Assembly (NCBI GenBank): GCA_017163975.1
Contig: JAFFSR010000010.1
Coordinates: 1,240,001-1,304,000 of the forward strand
Source: Anastatus disparis
Taxonomy: Eukaryota > Arthropoda > Insecta > Hymenoptera > Eupelmidae
DNA: 64,000 bases
Direction of reading: 5' to 3'
Shown: in pieces, positions 20,027 through 31,465 of the stretch
Layout of the letters: every line of letters begins with the position of its first letter
How positions within the stretch are numbered: the stretch's first letter is position 1
Notes under the pieces: model-generated
Databases searched by the model: none
Seen by the model: only the letters and a program-made list of their open reading frames with translations
Told to the model about the DNA's origin: nothing
Translations under genes and position numbers: made by a program

Positions 20027-20432
20027 GTTGTAAGGAAATTTTCTACGACCAAGGTCCTCCCCTTCTCTTCTTTTCCTCATCCTCTTACCTAATTTTGATC
20101 CTCTTTTTTTCCGTTATTTTTTACGTTATTTGTTCCTCTTCCTTTTTTTTTCCTTTTTCCTTCCTCCCCTCTTCTTTTTCTCTTCTTTTGAGTTTCCTCA
20201 TACCTTCATTTTCTCTTCCTTTTCTCTTCCTCAAAAAATCCATCACTTTTTTCCGTTATTTTTACGTTATTTTAGGTCATTTTTGCTCCTCCTTAGGTAA
20301 ATCCTCAAATTTTACCTTTTTTTTGTGTTATTTTACGTTATTTTACGTTTTTGTTCCTCTTCCTTAGCTGCTCCTAAGCTCATCCTCTTTGATCCTCAAT
20401 CTCATTCAAATTCCATCATTTAAAAAGCTTCT
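19628..20432. repeat. (AT)n tracts and pyrimidine-rich DNA
   Basis: (AT)n tracts lie at 19628-19673, 19943-19968 and 19984-20022. The string GATACTTTTTAT near 19723 recurs near 25005 and 25256, so a diverged repeat follows each Helitron end. From 20050 to 20400 the plus strand is almost pure pyrimidine; the long frame there is low-complexity. Confidence 0.6.
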
Positions 20433-20625
20433 TGCTAATTTTTATTGTTTGCACCTACTGCTTTTACTTTAAATATATAGAACAAACATATTAAGTTAAT
20501 AATTTTTATGATAAATTTTATAAAATTTTATACAATTATTGTTTAAAAGAATAAATGCCATCAAACATGGTAAAATGGAAATTTCGCAAGCCTCCTGTGC
20601 GTAAGCGCGCCAACCTCCACTACTA
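20433..20625. repeat. Helitron-related repeat, copy 1 (empty site)
   Basis: This sequence matches 20935-21503 except that the latter holds a MITE. Here the site reads TTTAAAAG, with one TTAA at 20543-20546. Its end (GCGCGCCAACCTCC) is the reverse of the subterminal block of the Helitron end at 54.0 kb. Confidence 0.85.
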
Positions 20626-20934
20626 AGTAAAACAGTAAAACATATTAATTCATTGAAATTATTTTAAATTCAAAATGTTCTTATAACATTATAATTTTTA
20701 TATTTTAAATTAGATCAATGTTTTTTAATATTTTGATTATTACTTTGAATTATTTTATAATGGATATCTAATGAATCAAGTGTACCACTTGTAACGTGGA
20801 TAAAAAATTACTCGTATACTATGATATAGTATACGCATATATCCATCTTCGTTGTGAGTCGCACAGCACAACGTAGATTTTTATGCTTAATGTGTGAGTA
20901 TAAGAGTGAGACGGAGAGAGTCTGTGCTAATTTT
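20626..20934. other. AT-rich spacer
   Basis: No gene seen. Confidence 0.4.
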
Positions 20935-21503
20935 TATTGTTTGCACCCACTGCTTTTACTTTAAATATATAGAACAAACATATTAAGTTAATAATTTTTA
21001 TGATAAATTTTATAAAATGTACAATTATTGCTTAAGAGCAGGCCGGATTCGCTGTCCTTGTCTAATTGGCATTTTTGTTATTTACTCAAGTATTAATCGG
21101 TGTATCTGCAAATTGAAGGTTAAGCGCAATAGATATTATTATTACAAATATTTATGTACAAGAAAAAAAAATCTATCGCTTTGTTTTTGAGAAAAGTAAG
21201 GAACGCGAAAATATTATAAACATAATCTTTTACTTCGGCGTTCCTTACTTTTCTCAAAAACAAATCGGTAGATTTTTTTTTTCTTGTGCATAGATATTCA
21301 TAATAATAATATCTATTGCGATCAACCTTTATTTTGAAGATACACCGCTTAATACTTGAGTAAATAACAAACAACTCAATTGTTACTCGGTCGGTATCAG
21401 GTTCTACTCCGGCCTGCCGTTAAAAGAATAAATGACATCAAACATGGTAAAATGGAAATTCCGCAAGTCCCCTGTGCGCAAGCGCGCCAGCCTCCACTAC
21501 TAA
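20935..21503. repeat. Helitron-related repeat, copy 2 (filled site)
   Basis: The same sequence as copy 1, split at TTAA by the MITE at 21032-21423. Confidence 0.85.
21032..21423. mobile_element. TTAA MITE (family C)
   Basis: A palindromic element flanked by TTAA at 21032-21035 and 21420-21423. The termini GAGCAGGCCGGA and TCCGGCCTGC are inverted, and the arms are near-identical (AGTAAGGAACGC / GCGTTCCTTACT). The empty copy at 20433-20625 confirms the boundaries. Confidence 0.95.
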
Positions 21504-21504
21504 T

Positions 21505-23018
21505 TATTTTGTTGAAAATTTTAATGAAAATAAAGAAAATAATGCTTTATTTGAACTTAATGATATTTTTATTAATGAATATATATCTTGTAAAGATTTT
21601 GGTTTACCTGAACCAAAAATAAATTCAATTACTTTGAATAATAATCATCATGATGAAATAGAAAGAAAAAAAATTTTTAATTAATGTATAATAAATTAAA
21701 CGATGAACAAAAATTAATTTTTGAAATTTTAACTGAAAAAGATAATAAAAAAATATATTTTATCGATGGTCCTGGAGGAACAGGAAAAACTTTTTTATCT
21801 AAGACTTTAATATTTTATTTTATATCAATTAATAAAAAAATTTTGTCTATGGCTTGGACTGGTATTGCTCTACTTTATTACCTAAAGGAATGACAAGTCA
21901 TAAGACTTTTAGATCACCTTTAAATTTAAATACAATTAAAAATGCATTTTTAGAATAACAATCAGATAAAAAAAATTAAGAGAAGCTGATATAATAATAT
22001 GGGATGAAGCATCAATGATTCCAAAAAAGCATTAGAAATAGTTAATAATACATTAAAAGATGTTTGTAATAGTAATTTTCTTTTTGGTGGAAAATTAATT
22101 ATTTTAGGTGGTGATTTTCGACAAATTTTACCAGTTGTTAAACATGGAAATAAAAATTTAATTATAGAAGAAACAATAATAAGTTCATATTTATGGCAAT
22201 TTTTTAGTATATTAAAATTAATCAAAAAATATTCGATCTAAAAATAAAAAATTTGCTTCATTTCTATTACAAATTGGTGATGGCAAAATAAACCCTTTCA
22301 TAATTCCGAACAAATTACAAACTAATGATATTTGTTCTAAAATTTATTCAAATATTAATAAAAATTGTTGCAAAGAAAAAATTATATTAGCTCTTCATAA
22401 TGAAAATATTGATAATTTAAATAAAAAAGTATTAAATTTATTAAATGGGAAAACTGAAACATATTATAGTATTGATTACGCTACGCATAAAGGTATTGAT
22501 CAAACTGATGATAACATTTATTTGAATTACCAAATAGAATTTTTAAATAAAATTAAAGAAGGTTTACCATCTTATAAATTAATTTAAAAGTTAATGCTAT
22601 AGTAATGTTGTTAAGAAATTCAAGTATATCGGAAGGATTATGTAATGGTACACGATTGAAAATTATAAATTTATATAAACATAATATTGAAGCTGAAATA
22701 ATAACAGGCGCTAAAAGTAGAAATAAAGTTTTGATTCCAAAAATTACTTTAAATACAGGAAATAATTCTTCATTACCATTTATTCTTTACAGAAAACAAT
22801 TTCCAATTATATTAGCATTTGCAATAACTATAAATAAACCACAAGGTCAAAGTTTCGATAATGTAGGCTTATTTATAAGAAGACTATTGTTTTTACATGG
22901 TCAATTATACGTTGCTTTGTCTAGATGTAAAACTTTTAATAATATTTATATTCAAAATAATTTAGATGATACATCAAAAATAGATAACATTGTTCGGACG
23001 GAAATTTTCAATAAATAA
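21505..23018 (+). pseudogene. Helitron PIF1-like helicase, broken
   Basis: The helicase core can be read across several frames: Walker A GPGGTGKT (about 21765), Walker B IIWDEASM (about 22005), LGGDFRQILPVV (about 22110), and the C-terminal motifs AFAITINKPQGQSFDNVGL and HGQLYVALSRCKT (about 22820-22935). Breaks include TAA at 21681-21683, a frameshift near 21872, TAA near 21957, TAA near 22240 and TAA near 22586. This is the C-terminal helicase domain of the Rep/Hel protein, which unwinds DNA during rolling-circle transposition. No Rep (HUH) part is attached here. The next Helitron end is downstream at 24888. Confidence 0.88.
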
Positions 23019-23678
23019 TTTATTTAAATTCTTACCATTTTTATTAATTCATTTTATTTAATTTTAACGATTGATTGATTTTTAAATTTCATTTTGTTGT
23101 GTAAATTTGATTCACTTAAAGGGTATTTTATTTTTATTTTACTAAAATTAAAGATTTTTTTCTTTTGTAAAACTTGTTTTAAATTAAATTGAAAGCTAAA
23201 ACAGTTTCTGCATAGCTGTCAGAAAGTAATTAGTCGAAAATATCGGAGTGGTAGTTGTTTCGTGAGCCGCGCTACTCATGATGCGATTTTTGTCGACAAA
23301 AGCTAACAAATTTTTCACTGTGAATATTAGTGCGTGCGTAGAGCAAGCGATCAGCAACAGCCACTTCAGTGTCGGGTAGGCAGCTAAGTAAAGAGTTAGT
23401 AGACTCTTTCTCTTTCTCTCTCTTTCACATTAGAAAATTGCAATCAATGAAAATGTCAAATAAAGCAAAGGTGGACCCCTAAAAAGTCGTTGATGTAAAT
23501 TAATAAATGTGTATGCTTATTATATTTTTTTTTTAAATATAATAGAAACAGAATAAAATTAAACTTAAATACAATTATAAATCCCCATATACAAAATATA
23601 AATAAAATGTTTCCCAAGTTTTTTATAAAATTATTATTTAATGAAAATTAATGTTTAAACTTAGTATTAATAGGAAAA
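23019..23678. other. AT-rich spacer inside the Helitron-like block
   Basis: No gene recognised. A CTTTCTCTTTCTCTCTC tract lies near 23405. Confidence 0.4.
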
Positions 23679-23945
23679 ATGGATGTATTTCAATGCCCGT
23701 TTTGCAGAAATTCTTATTCTACATCTGAATTTTTAAAAATACATATAAATAGAATTCATATTAAAACTATAAGTTTTAGAACATGTGGCTTATTTATTAA
23801 AATTAAAAATATTAGAAGACATGAAAGAACTCACGTAAAAAAAAGGAATTATGTATTTATTGTAAGAAAAATTTTAGTACGAAATCTAATAGGAAACAAA
23901 AATTTACAAGCTAAAAATTTATTTTTATACAAAATATATGTATGA
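23679..23945 (+). pseudogene. C2H2 zinc-finger protein relic
   Basis: The 88-codon frame opens with FQCPFCRNSYSTSEFLKIHI, a full C2H2 finger (C-x2-C-x12-H-x4-H, residues 5-24). A second finger follows, lacking its first Cys (TCGLFIKIKNIRRHERTH). A third can be read only after a +1 shift near 23846 (LCIYCKKNFSTKSNRKQKF). The start context is plain. It lies on the same strand as the Helitron helicase and before the Helitron 3' end, so it is either a captured host fragment or an accessory gene of that element. The DNA target is unknown. Confidence 0.65.
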
Positions 23946-24840
23946 ATTATGTATATATAATTAATATTACATATAAAAATTCCAAGAAGTATTTTCCAGA
24001 AATATTATTTTTTATTTATAAAAGTAAGTAAAAAATTATATAAAATTTTATAAACAATTATATTAAATAATTTTACAATATTTACAAAAATTAGAACAAA
24101 AAGATGAAAAAAATTCTAAGTATATTGACAAAAAAAGGATAATACATAAAAATTTTTTAAATTTCTGTTTTCAAAATTTTTAGTCATAATAAAAATAGGT
24201 AAAATTTTTTTAATATTCTAAATTTATGAATTAAAAAAATTTTTGAATTTCTAAATACTGTTTAATACTAAGTATAAGTAATATTTTTTTGTGTATTTAA
24301 ATATATTAAATTCAATATACATATTATTTTTAATATTTCATATTTCAGCGAACATATTTAAAAGATGTTATTTTTTATTTTTAATATATAAATAAAAAAA
24401 TTATTTTTTTCATTTATATATTTCCACTCACATTTTTAAAAAATAACATTTTTTAAAAATGTAAGTGGAAATAGGCCTTCTGGGGAAACCACTAAAAAAA
24501 CGCACCTACATATATACCTCGGTATTTAAAAATACTAGATGGTGTGGAAAATATAGAAATATATTTATAATACAAACTTTATAAATTTAATAATTTAGGT
24601 AAAAAAACAAAAATTTATTAATGCTACGGACATTCATAAGATATTAGTATTTATGAAAATTGGTTCTATATAAACAATAAAAACTTTTATTATATAACAT
24701 CATATAAATAAGGAAAACAAAAATGGGTTTGTTATAAATATTTAAATATATTTTTGAGTATAACTTAATATATTTTAATAATTATATTTTTTACAGTTGA
24801 TAAAAATAAAAAAATAAAGATAATGTAACCTAAATAACAA
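23946..24840. other. AT-rich Helitron interior
   Basis: No gene. A palindrome at about 24418-24475 (TTTCCACTCACATTTTTAAA and its inverse) could form a long hairpin. Confidence 0.5.
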
Positions 24841-24888
24841 ATAGGGGGTTGGCGAGTGGAGCGAGCAGGGTGGTACCCCCCCCCCTAG
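24841..24888 (+). mobile_element. Helitron 3' end
   Basis: GGTTGGCGAGTGGAGCGAGC is followed by GGGTGGTACCCCC and CTAG at 24885-24888, then T. It matches the end at 19622. It closes the block that carries the helicase and zinc-finger relics. Confidence 0.7.
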
Positions 24889-25147
24889 TATATATATATA
24901 TATAGTTGTTCTTAGTTATATACCCAACTTGGGCGTATTAACAATGAATGTCAAAAATAACTAATCACAAGAGGAAGAATAGCTTTTATAATACCCTGAT
25001 ACTTTTTCTTATATTTATCAGGAATTGTCGATATTTATTGCATGATGATTGATAATTTATGAATAATAATTTTTGAATAATAAATATCTTTTAATATAAT
25101 ATATTCGATTTTGATAAATATTAATATTTACATATGATTTACATATG

Positions 25148-25201
<54 letters not shown>

Positions 25202-25945
25202 CAACTAATCGCAAGAGGTAGAATAGTTATACTTCTTCTTATGTTTTGGGCTTCTGATACTTTTTATCATTTTTGTATTACTAATTCTCTATATTTATTG
25301 ATTCGATACCTTGGTAATGTCATGTAATGGAAATAAATATATATTATATTTAAAATATAATAACCAATTTTAATGCATGGCTTATTTGTCCATCAGTTGC
25401 ATATCATCTGCATATGATTTTTATATATATAAGAATGTATATATTTATATAGATTTTTGTTTACACGTGTATGTATTATGTATGTATGTATGTATAGGCA
25501 TACATATTAGAAAGAGAGAGAGAGAGAGAGAGAGAGGCTTATTTATACGTATATTTTTTATTCATTTTATAAAAATGAAATAGAGAAAAAGAGAAAGAAA
25601 GAGAGAGAGAGAGAAAGACATTTCTCAATTGCTGAAATTTTAAGTTTTATAAAATCAGCACATGTACATACGTCTTGGGGAGAGAGATTTCTTACGTTGA
25701 AATTTTAAATTTATAACGTCAGCACCCTAACATACGTCTTTTTCATAAAATTGATTGCAAAAGAGTCAGATTAACAACCTTAGCGTGAGAATGGTCTGTG
25801 ATTTTTTATAAATTATGATCATTTCAACTTTATTTTAAAATATGCTTCTTAAAATACACTTATTAATTTTTTCCTGCAAAAATTATCAAGTTGCTATTCG
25901 TAGTGTGGGAATGGTATGTAATATTTTTATTTTTCGGCGGGGGGA
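24889..25945. repeat. Diverged repeats with (AT)n and (GA)n tracts
   Basis: Two copies of a unit of about 250 bp with AACTAATCxCAAGAGG and GATACTTTTT motifs (near 24955 and 25200) are separated by (AT)n at 25151-25196. (AG)n lies at 25513-25535 and a GA-rich tract at 25585-25618. TTTTAAATTTATAACGTCAGCAC-like blocks repeat near 25640 and 25705. No gene. Confidence 0.6.
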
Positions 25946-26220
25946 GTTAGGATATTAAGGGGTGAAGATTCGGCTTCACTGTTAGTCTCCATCGAAACTC
26001 CGGGCAGAAAGATTGTTCTACAATGTGGGTCAACGTCGGGATGTGCTTCCAACAGTGATCAGCTGGTATAAAATTTTTAAATTTCAAATATTGTGTATTT
26101 ATTTGTATGCGTGCGTGCGTGCGTGCGTGTGTGCGTGTGTGTGTGTGTATGGGTGCGTGTGCGTGTGAGTATGTGTGTTTGTGCGTGTGCGTGTGCATGT
26201 GTAAGCGTGTATTTATTTCT
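25946..26220. repeat. (GTGC)n/(GT)n microsatellite and flank
   Basis: Alternating GT with GC interruptions from 26106 to about 26205. The long frames on both strands there are artefacts of the repeat. Confidence 0.85.
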
Positions 26221-26390
26221 TGGGGCACCAATGTTCCGTCTTAACAATCCCTTCTTCGCCTTCTTAGAGGTCATTGACCTAGTGGTCAATAACTTTTGGG
26301 GTGGTGGAGTGGGGGTTTGTTTTGACGGACCATGGTGCCCCTATAATTACTGGTACCCCTTGCTCGCTGCGTTCACCAACTTCCATTAAT
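26221..26390. repeat. Dispersed repeat, inverted partner of 3112-3255
   Basis: On the minus strand it reads GGGGTACCAGTAATTATAG and then GGTCCGTCAAAACAAACCCC, as at 3.1 kb. It starts with a GCGAGCAAGGGGTACC Helitron-like subterminal block. Confidence 0.65.
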
Positions 26391-26613
26391 ATATGGCTGT
26401 ATTAAAAGTATTATTTTTTATATTGATAGTTATAAATGAAAAACAAGACATATAGTCTTGAATAACGACTTTCCACACCACTTTTTATTGTGAATTATAA
26501 TTATTATTATAATAAATTGTATGTATTTATGAAACTAAATTATATGTATTAACTAAATTTTTAAATATAGTTTTTCCCTCAATCAATGTTTTGTGTAAAA
26601 TGTTGAGGTACTG
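26391..26613. other. AT-rich spacer
   Basis: No gene seen. Confidence 0.4.
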
Positions 26614-26963
26614 TTACGGCGCGTTAGATCTTTTGATTAGTAGAAACCCTCGCCAGTAGCCCTAAAAACAATTTTGTGTAATGTTCTTATTGATGTTTTT
26701 TTTTTAATTTTATAATAAATTTGTAGTATTATTAGTTATTTTTTTTGAATAATTATTTTTGTTTAAAATAGGTGTTAATTTTAGAATTATTATTGATATA
26801 TAATAATGTTTATTTTAAGTTTCTTAAGATTTGTAGGATTATTTTTTTATTATTCCTGTTAAATATCTTTTTTACTTAATTTTACAATTTAAGATATATA
26901 CAAACAATTTTTTGCTAAAATTTTCGAAGGTGTCTACTAAAAAAATCACAACGCGCCGTTAGC
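26614..26963. mobile_element. Small element with ACGGCGCGTT inverted ends
   Basis: The left end GTTACGGCGCGTTAGATC and the right end (minus strand CTAACGGCGCGTTGTGAT) are inverted repeats, extending to ATTAGTAGA / TTTAGTAGACACC. The interior is AT-rich without coding. The flanks do not show a clear target duplication, so its superfamily is open. Confidence 0.55.
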
Positions 26964-27465
26964 GATACCGCTACATTATAAACCTATTTTATATATTGAC
27001 GTAATGTATTTATAGATCCATTACAAATTTAAATATTAATTATATAATTGTTTGAAAACGATTCATTATGATTGAATAACAAAGGTTTAAAGTGTAAGGT
27101 GGTATGGAAACTCCTATAATTTATAAAATATAAACATTTTTATAATATTCAATTTAATGAATTATTTTTTTTCAGATATTTCATAAGATTAATCAATATG
27201 ATTAATGTTCACGTGTAAAGAATCAAGTTTTAATTAATTGATTAATTTAGTTTGAATATCAAGATATATAACAATTGAATTATTTATTAAAATACATAAA
27301 TAATTATAAAATTATATAATATTAATGTATAAATATTAAAGAATTGTATAATAAAATTTTAGTTATAAAAGTTCATTTTCATTTTTAGTAGATATATTGT
27401 AATATAGTAATAACATATAATTTAATAATAATACATAAAAATTATAGACTGTTATAAAATTATGC
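26964..27465. other. AT-rich DNA, nothing seen
   Basis: No gene, repeat family or structure recognised. Confidence 0.4.
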
Positions 27466-27707
27466 GAGGGAGGAGCATGTCGGGGTGATGGGGGGACACG
27501 GGGGGCGCGGTCATGTTAAGACCAAATTGATATATAAAAATTATTATAGGATTCTAAATAACTTTACGTTATTTGGTGGGGGGTCTCAAAGAAACAGTGT
27601 GTGGGGCTGTGGGGGGCATGGGTACACGAGGGGCGTAGGGGAACACAAGGAAGGGGGACGTGGTAGAACATGGGGGGTGCGGGGGTCTGATGCTGAATTT
27701 GGTAATA

Positions 27708-27792
<85 letters not shown>
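27466..27792. repeat. G-rich tract followed by (AT)n
   Basis: From 27466 to 27700 the plus strand has many runs of 4-6 G (GGGGGGACACGGGGGGCGCGG and similar), with potential for quadruplex structures. (AT)n follows from 27711 to 27792. Confidence 0.8.
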
Positions 27793-27793
<1 letters not shown>

Positions 27794-28000
27794 AAAAATA
27801 TTTCGCCGCTGGCGGGGCTGTCAGGCTCTGCCCTTTAAGGCTATAACTTAATTGGTAGGAACTGCTAAAATTTAGCTCAAGTAAGCTAAAATTAGCTGAA
27901 TTTAATAAAAAAAAACAACTAAAAGTTAGCTTAAGTTAGCTAAAGTCAGCTAAATTTAATGAAGAAAATAGCTGATATCAGTTAAAATTTCGCTAAATGC
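27793..28000. repeat. AGCTAAA-type degenerate repeat
   Basis: After TTTCGCCGCTGGC, which recurs as TTTCGCCGCTTCC at 52.5 kb, come many TTAGCTAAA / AAGTTAGCT words. The same association is found at 52.27-53.1 kb. Confidence 0.7.
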
Positions 28001-28745
28001 GGCTCTCAATCTCTGTTCTTTTTCAGCCCCTTGGAAGCTATAAACTTATTAATGAATTTAGAAATGTATGATTTGAGATTAAAAAATAAAAGTTAAAATA
28101 GTCATTCAAGTTAATTAAGGTTATTTAAATTTATAAAAAATGTAATATAATAAAATTCTACATTGCATGGAATATTTATGAAAGCTTTCTGGAATATTGG
28201 CACAGAAGATTTAAAAATATATTATGAATCTTCCATAGAATATTCCTGTAATATTTGTATGTCTTTGATTCTTCTAACATTGAAATATTTCATGGAATAT
28301 TATTGGAAAATTCCAAGGATATTTTATTAGAAGATTGGATCATCTCAGATCATTCATTGAAACATTTCAAGAATCTTGCAGGAATATTTCATGAAATATT
28401 CCGTTGGAATATTCATGGAAGGATCGGAATATTGAAACGGAAGATTTAAAACATTTTGTAAATCTTTCATGTAATATGCATGGAAGATTTAAGGAATCTT
28501 TTATGAAAAATTCCATAAAATATTTTTGGAAGATTTTAGAAATCGATCGTAAAATATTTCATGTAATATTTATGAAAGATTCACAGAATATTGGCCCGAA
28601 AGATCTGGAATATTTTAGGAATCTTATATGAAATATTCCTTTAATAATCGTATGTCCTTGATTCCTCTTACATCAAAATATTCCTTGGAATATGAAAAAA
28701 AAATGCATTGCATATTCATACATAGTAGAATTTTAAAAGAGAGGA
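28001..28745. repeat. Degenerate GGAATATT/GAAGATTT repeat
   Basis: From 28160 to 28720, words such as TGGAATATT, CATGGAAGATTTA and AATCTTCCAT recur every 20-35 bp on both strands. The ORFs here are by-products of the repeat. Confidence 0.6.
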
Positions 28746-29345
28746 TTACTGCAGGCCTATATGCTAATATTTGTAGATAAAGATGATAAAATTTACAATA
28801 GTGATGACTTTGATAAACTTGTAGTAGCTGGAATTCCAAATAAAAATGAGAATCCCAGATTATATGAAATAGTTAAACAATTTATGATCCGTCGCCCTTG
28901 TGAAGATCAGAATAAAAACTCACCTTGTATGGATAAAGAATCGGGAAAGTATACGTAAATTTTCCGAAACGATTCAATGAAACTACAATAATGACAAATG
29001 GTTATCCTATTTATCGACGATGAAATAATAAAAATGAGATATTATACACAAAAAACAAGTGGGCAGACAATAGATTTATGGTTTCTTATGACCCGTATTT
29101 ATTACTAAATTTCAACTGTCATGTTAATATTGGATTATGTTCAATAATAGGAGTTACTTAACTTAAATACTGCTTCAAAGCACATGATTGTCCATTTATA
29201 GAAATGAAAGCAAGCGAAATGAATACTGAAAGTAATACTAATGATGAAATGGATGAAACGAATGATTTAGATATGTTTTATGATAATAATAAACAATATA
29301 TAAAAATAAACAATATAAGGAAATTGAGTTCTCTGAAGAGAAACC
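28746..29345 (+). pseudogene. Helitron Rep protein relic
   Basis: The frame at 28761-28958 contains RLYEIVKQFMIRRPC and NSPCMDKESGKY. After a frameshift near 28958, one frame reads NFPKRFNETTIMTNGYPIYR, later SYDPYLLLNFNCHVNIGLCS and LKYCFKAHDC, with a TGA near 29027 and TAA near 29159. These are the conserved blocks of the Helitron replicase, just upstream of the helicase part. An acidic, Asn-rich stretch (NTNDEMDETNDLDMFYDN) ends the readable part. It is a second Helitron relic, not joined to the helicase at 21.5 kb. It would have nicked and joined single strands; here it is dead. Confidence 0.8.
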
Positions 29346-29630
29346 TTCTAATGTAAAAGCTCCTTATTAAAATAAGTGGCTGATAAAAAAGCAAAGGAGT
29401 CCTGAAGTGCAGCAGTACAAACGTTGGGACATATGAAAAGTCTAGGTGAAAGCCTAGAGGATGAACGAACTGATAGATTGATATGCTGCCTTAAGAAGTA
29501 AGATGCTAAGTATAGAGGGCTACCACGTGCCACAATGTTATAAGCTAACGGAATATTTAAGTAGAGTCGTCTGTTTTGAACAGAGAGCCAACGTTAATTT
29601 AGTAGAAAAGGCGTTATTACTCTACTGCGC
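29346..29630. other. Spacer between Rep relic and GA repeat
   Basis: No gene recognised; possibly further degraded Helitron coding sequence. Confidence 0.35.
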
Positions 29631-30235
29631 CAACCAAGACGGAGACAGAAAGACGGAGATAGAAAGACGGAGACAGAAGGACGGAGACACAAAGAGATGG
29701 AAAAACGGAGACGGAGAGACGAAGATGGAGAGACGAAAACGGAGAGGGAGACGGAGAGACGGAGAGACGAAAACGGAGAGGGAGACGGAGAGACGGAGAG
29801 ACGGATGGAGACAGATAAGAAGAGACGGAGACATAGAGATGGAGTCGGAGAGACAAAGACAGGGGGAACAGAAACGAAAAGACAAAGATTTATGAACGGA
29901 GACGAAGAGACAAAGACAGAAGAACAGAGACAAAGAGACGGAGACAGACGGAGACATACAGACGAAGACGGAGAGACAGAGAAACGGAGACGGAGAGACA
30001 AAGACGGAGTATCGGTGACGAAGAGACGGGGTGACGGAGAAGTGGAGACGAAGAAACGGAGACGGAGAAATGGAGATAGAGAGATAGAGATGGAGAGATG
30101 GAGACGGAGAGACGAAGACTGAGTGACAGAGTGACGGTGACGGAGAGACGGAGACGGAGAGACTGAGACGGAGTGACGGAGTGACGGATATTGTGTATGT
30201 GTGTGTGTGTGTATGAGTATGTATGTATGTGAGAA
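29631..30235. repeat. (GACGGA)n purine minisatellite with (GT)n tail
   Basis: GACGGAGA, GAGACGGA and related words fill 29636-30185, with strong purine bias on the plus strand. A (TG)n stretch follows at 30192-30230. The long Arg/Glu-rich and Ser-rich frames on both strands are repeat artefacts. Confidence 0.92.
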
Positions 30236-31465
30236 TAATGCAAATGATATTCACGTAAGAAAAAAAAAGTTTTACTTCTTCACTTTAATATAATAGTAGT
30301 AATAGTAATTGTTTAAATAATCTTCTAAATCTAGAATTAAAATTTAAAAAATTTAAAAGAATCATTGATAATATGAATAAAAATAGAATAATAAAATGTT
30401 ATTAGAATATAATAAAAATATAGTCATAAACTCACTAATTGCATCGTGAGATTGAGATAAATTTACAAAACTTATTACTGACATATTATCGATATTTTTA
30501 TCTTATTAAATTTTTCAGATAAAAATCCAAATGTTGTAATTTTGCTAAATTTTTTAAATTGTAATTCAAAATTGAAGTTGCCATTATTATAATTAGATGG
30601 TTCTTTAATTATCAATATTTCAAATAAAACAACCTAATTATAAAATATGCATATGACTCATTCCATTCAGATTCATGCAGGCCGTCACTGATCGAATTTT
30701 TTTTTCTCTTTTTACTAGGAGAGTATCACAACTCCAGATCACGGATTTTTGACCCCATTTGGACGTTCTTTTAATGAAAATGTGCGAAATTTAGTCTAGT
30801 TTTAAATACTGTTTCGATTTTTGCGATACGAGTTAATCTCTCTAAGTTATTCATGAAAAATAGAAAAAAAGCTATTTTTTCCAAACGCAATTTTCTTTAA
30901 AACTGTATTTTTTTTTGAAATTTTCATATGCTTTTATACATAAAAAATACTAACTTTAAGGAAAGGTGAGAATATGCCATTTTGCTTTATTTTTTTTAAA
31001 CAGATTTTTAAACGTTTTTTTTATATTTTCCATTTTAAAGCGTTAATACAATGGTGCATCATGCCATTTTTCCAACTATTACGTCTTTTTACAATTCGAT
31101 AATGCTTTTATTTATTAATTTATCAAAAATATTAACAAAAATCTTTAAAATAAGCCCTCGATCAAATTTTTTTATCAATTGGTACCGAAGTTATGATGAT
31201 ATTAAGTTTATAAAAACAGAAATTTTTTTTGTTGGTAATTAAAATTTTTTATTCAGTTTGAATCTTGCGCCCACGATTTAAATTTATTTTGTAGGGAGTG
31301 AGATATGCCGCTGCTAGAAGGCGATGATTCGCTTTTTGCATTCTTATTAACGACTTGACGCATTCAAGCATATAAGACAAGTAAGATCAAAAATAAAATT
31401 GTCTAACAAAAAAATTTTTTTTGCTCTTTCGATGAACTAATTAATAATAATGGCATTACTGGTTC
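30236..31465. other. AT-rich DNA, no gene recognised
   Basis: Nothing but poly-A/T runs and chance frames (for example 31051-31242). Confidence 0.4.

Noticed and set aside
19975..20367. 130-codon plus-strand frame with hydrophobic and Ser-rich content
   Set aside because: It is read from a pyrimidine-only tract and an (AT)n tract; composition explains it.
23679..23945. Zinc-finger frame as an active host gene
   Set aside because: The second finger lacks its first Cys and the third is out of frame; it sits between Helitron parts.
29594..30254. Several 100-210 codon frames on both strands over the GACGGA repeat
   Set aside because: All follow from the hexamer repeat; no codon bias or motif.
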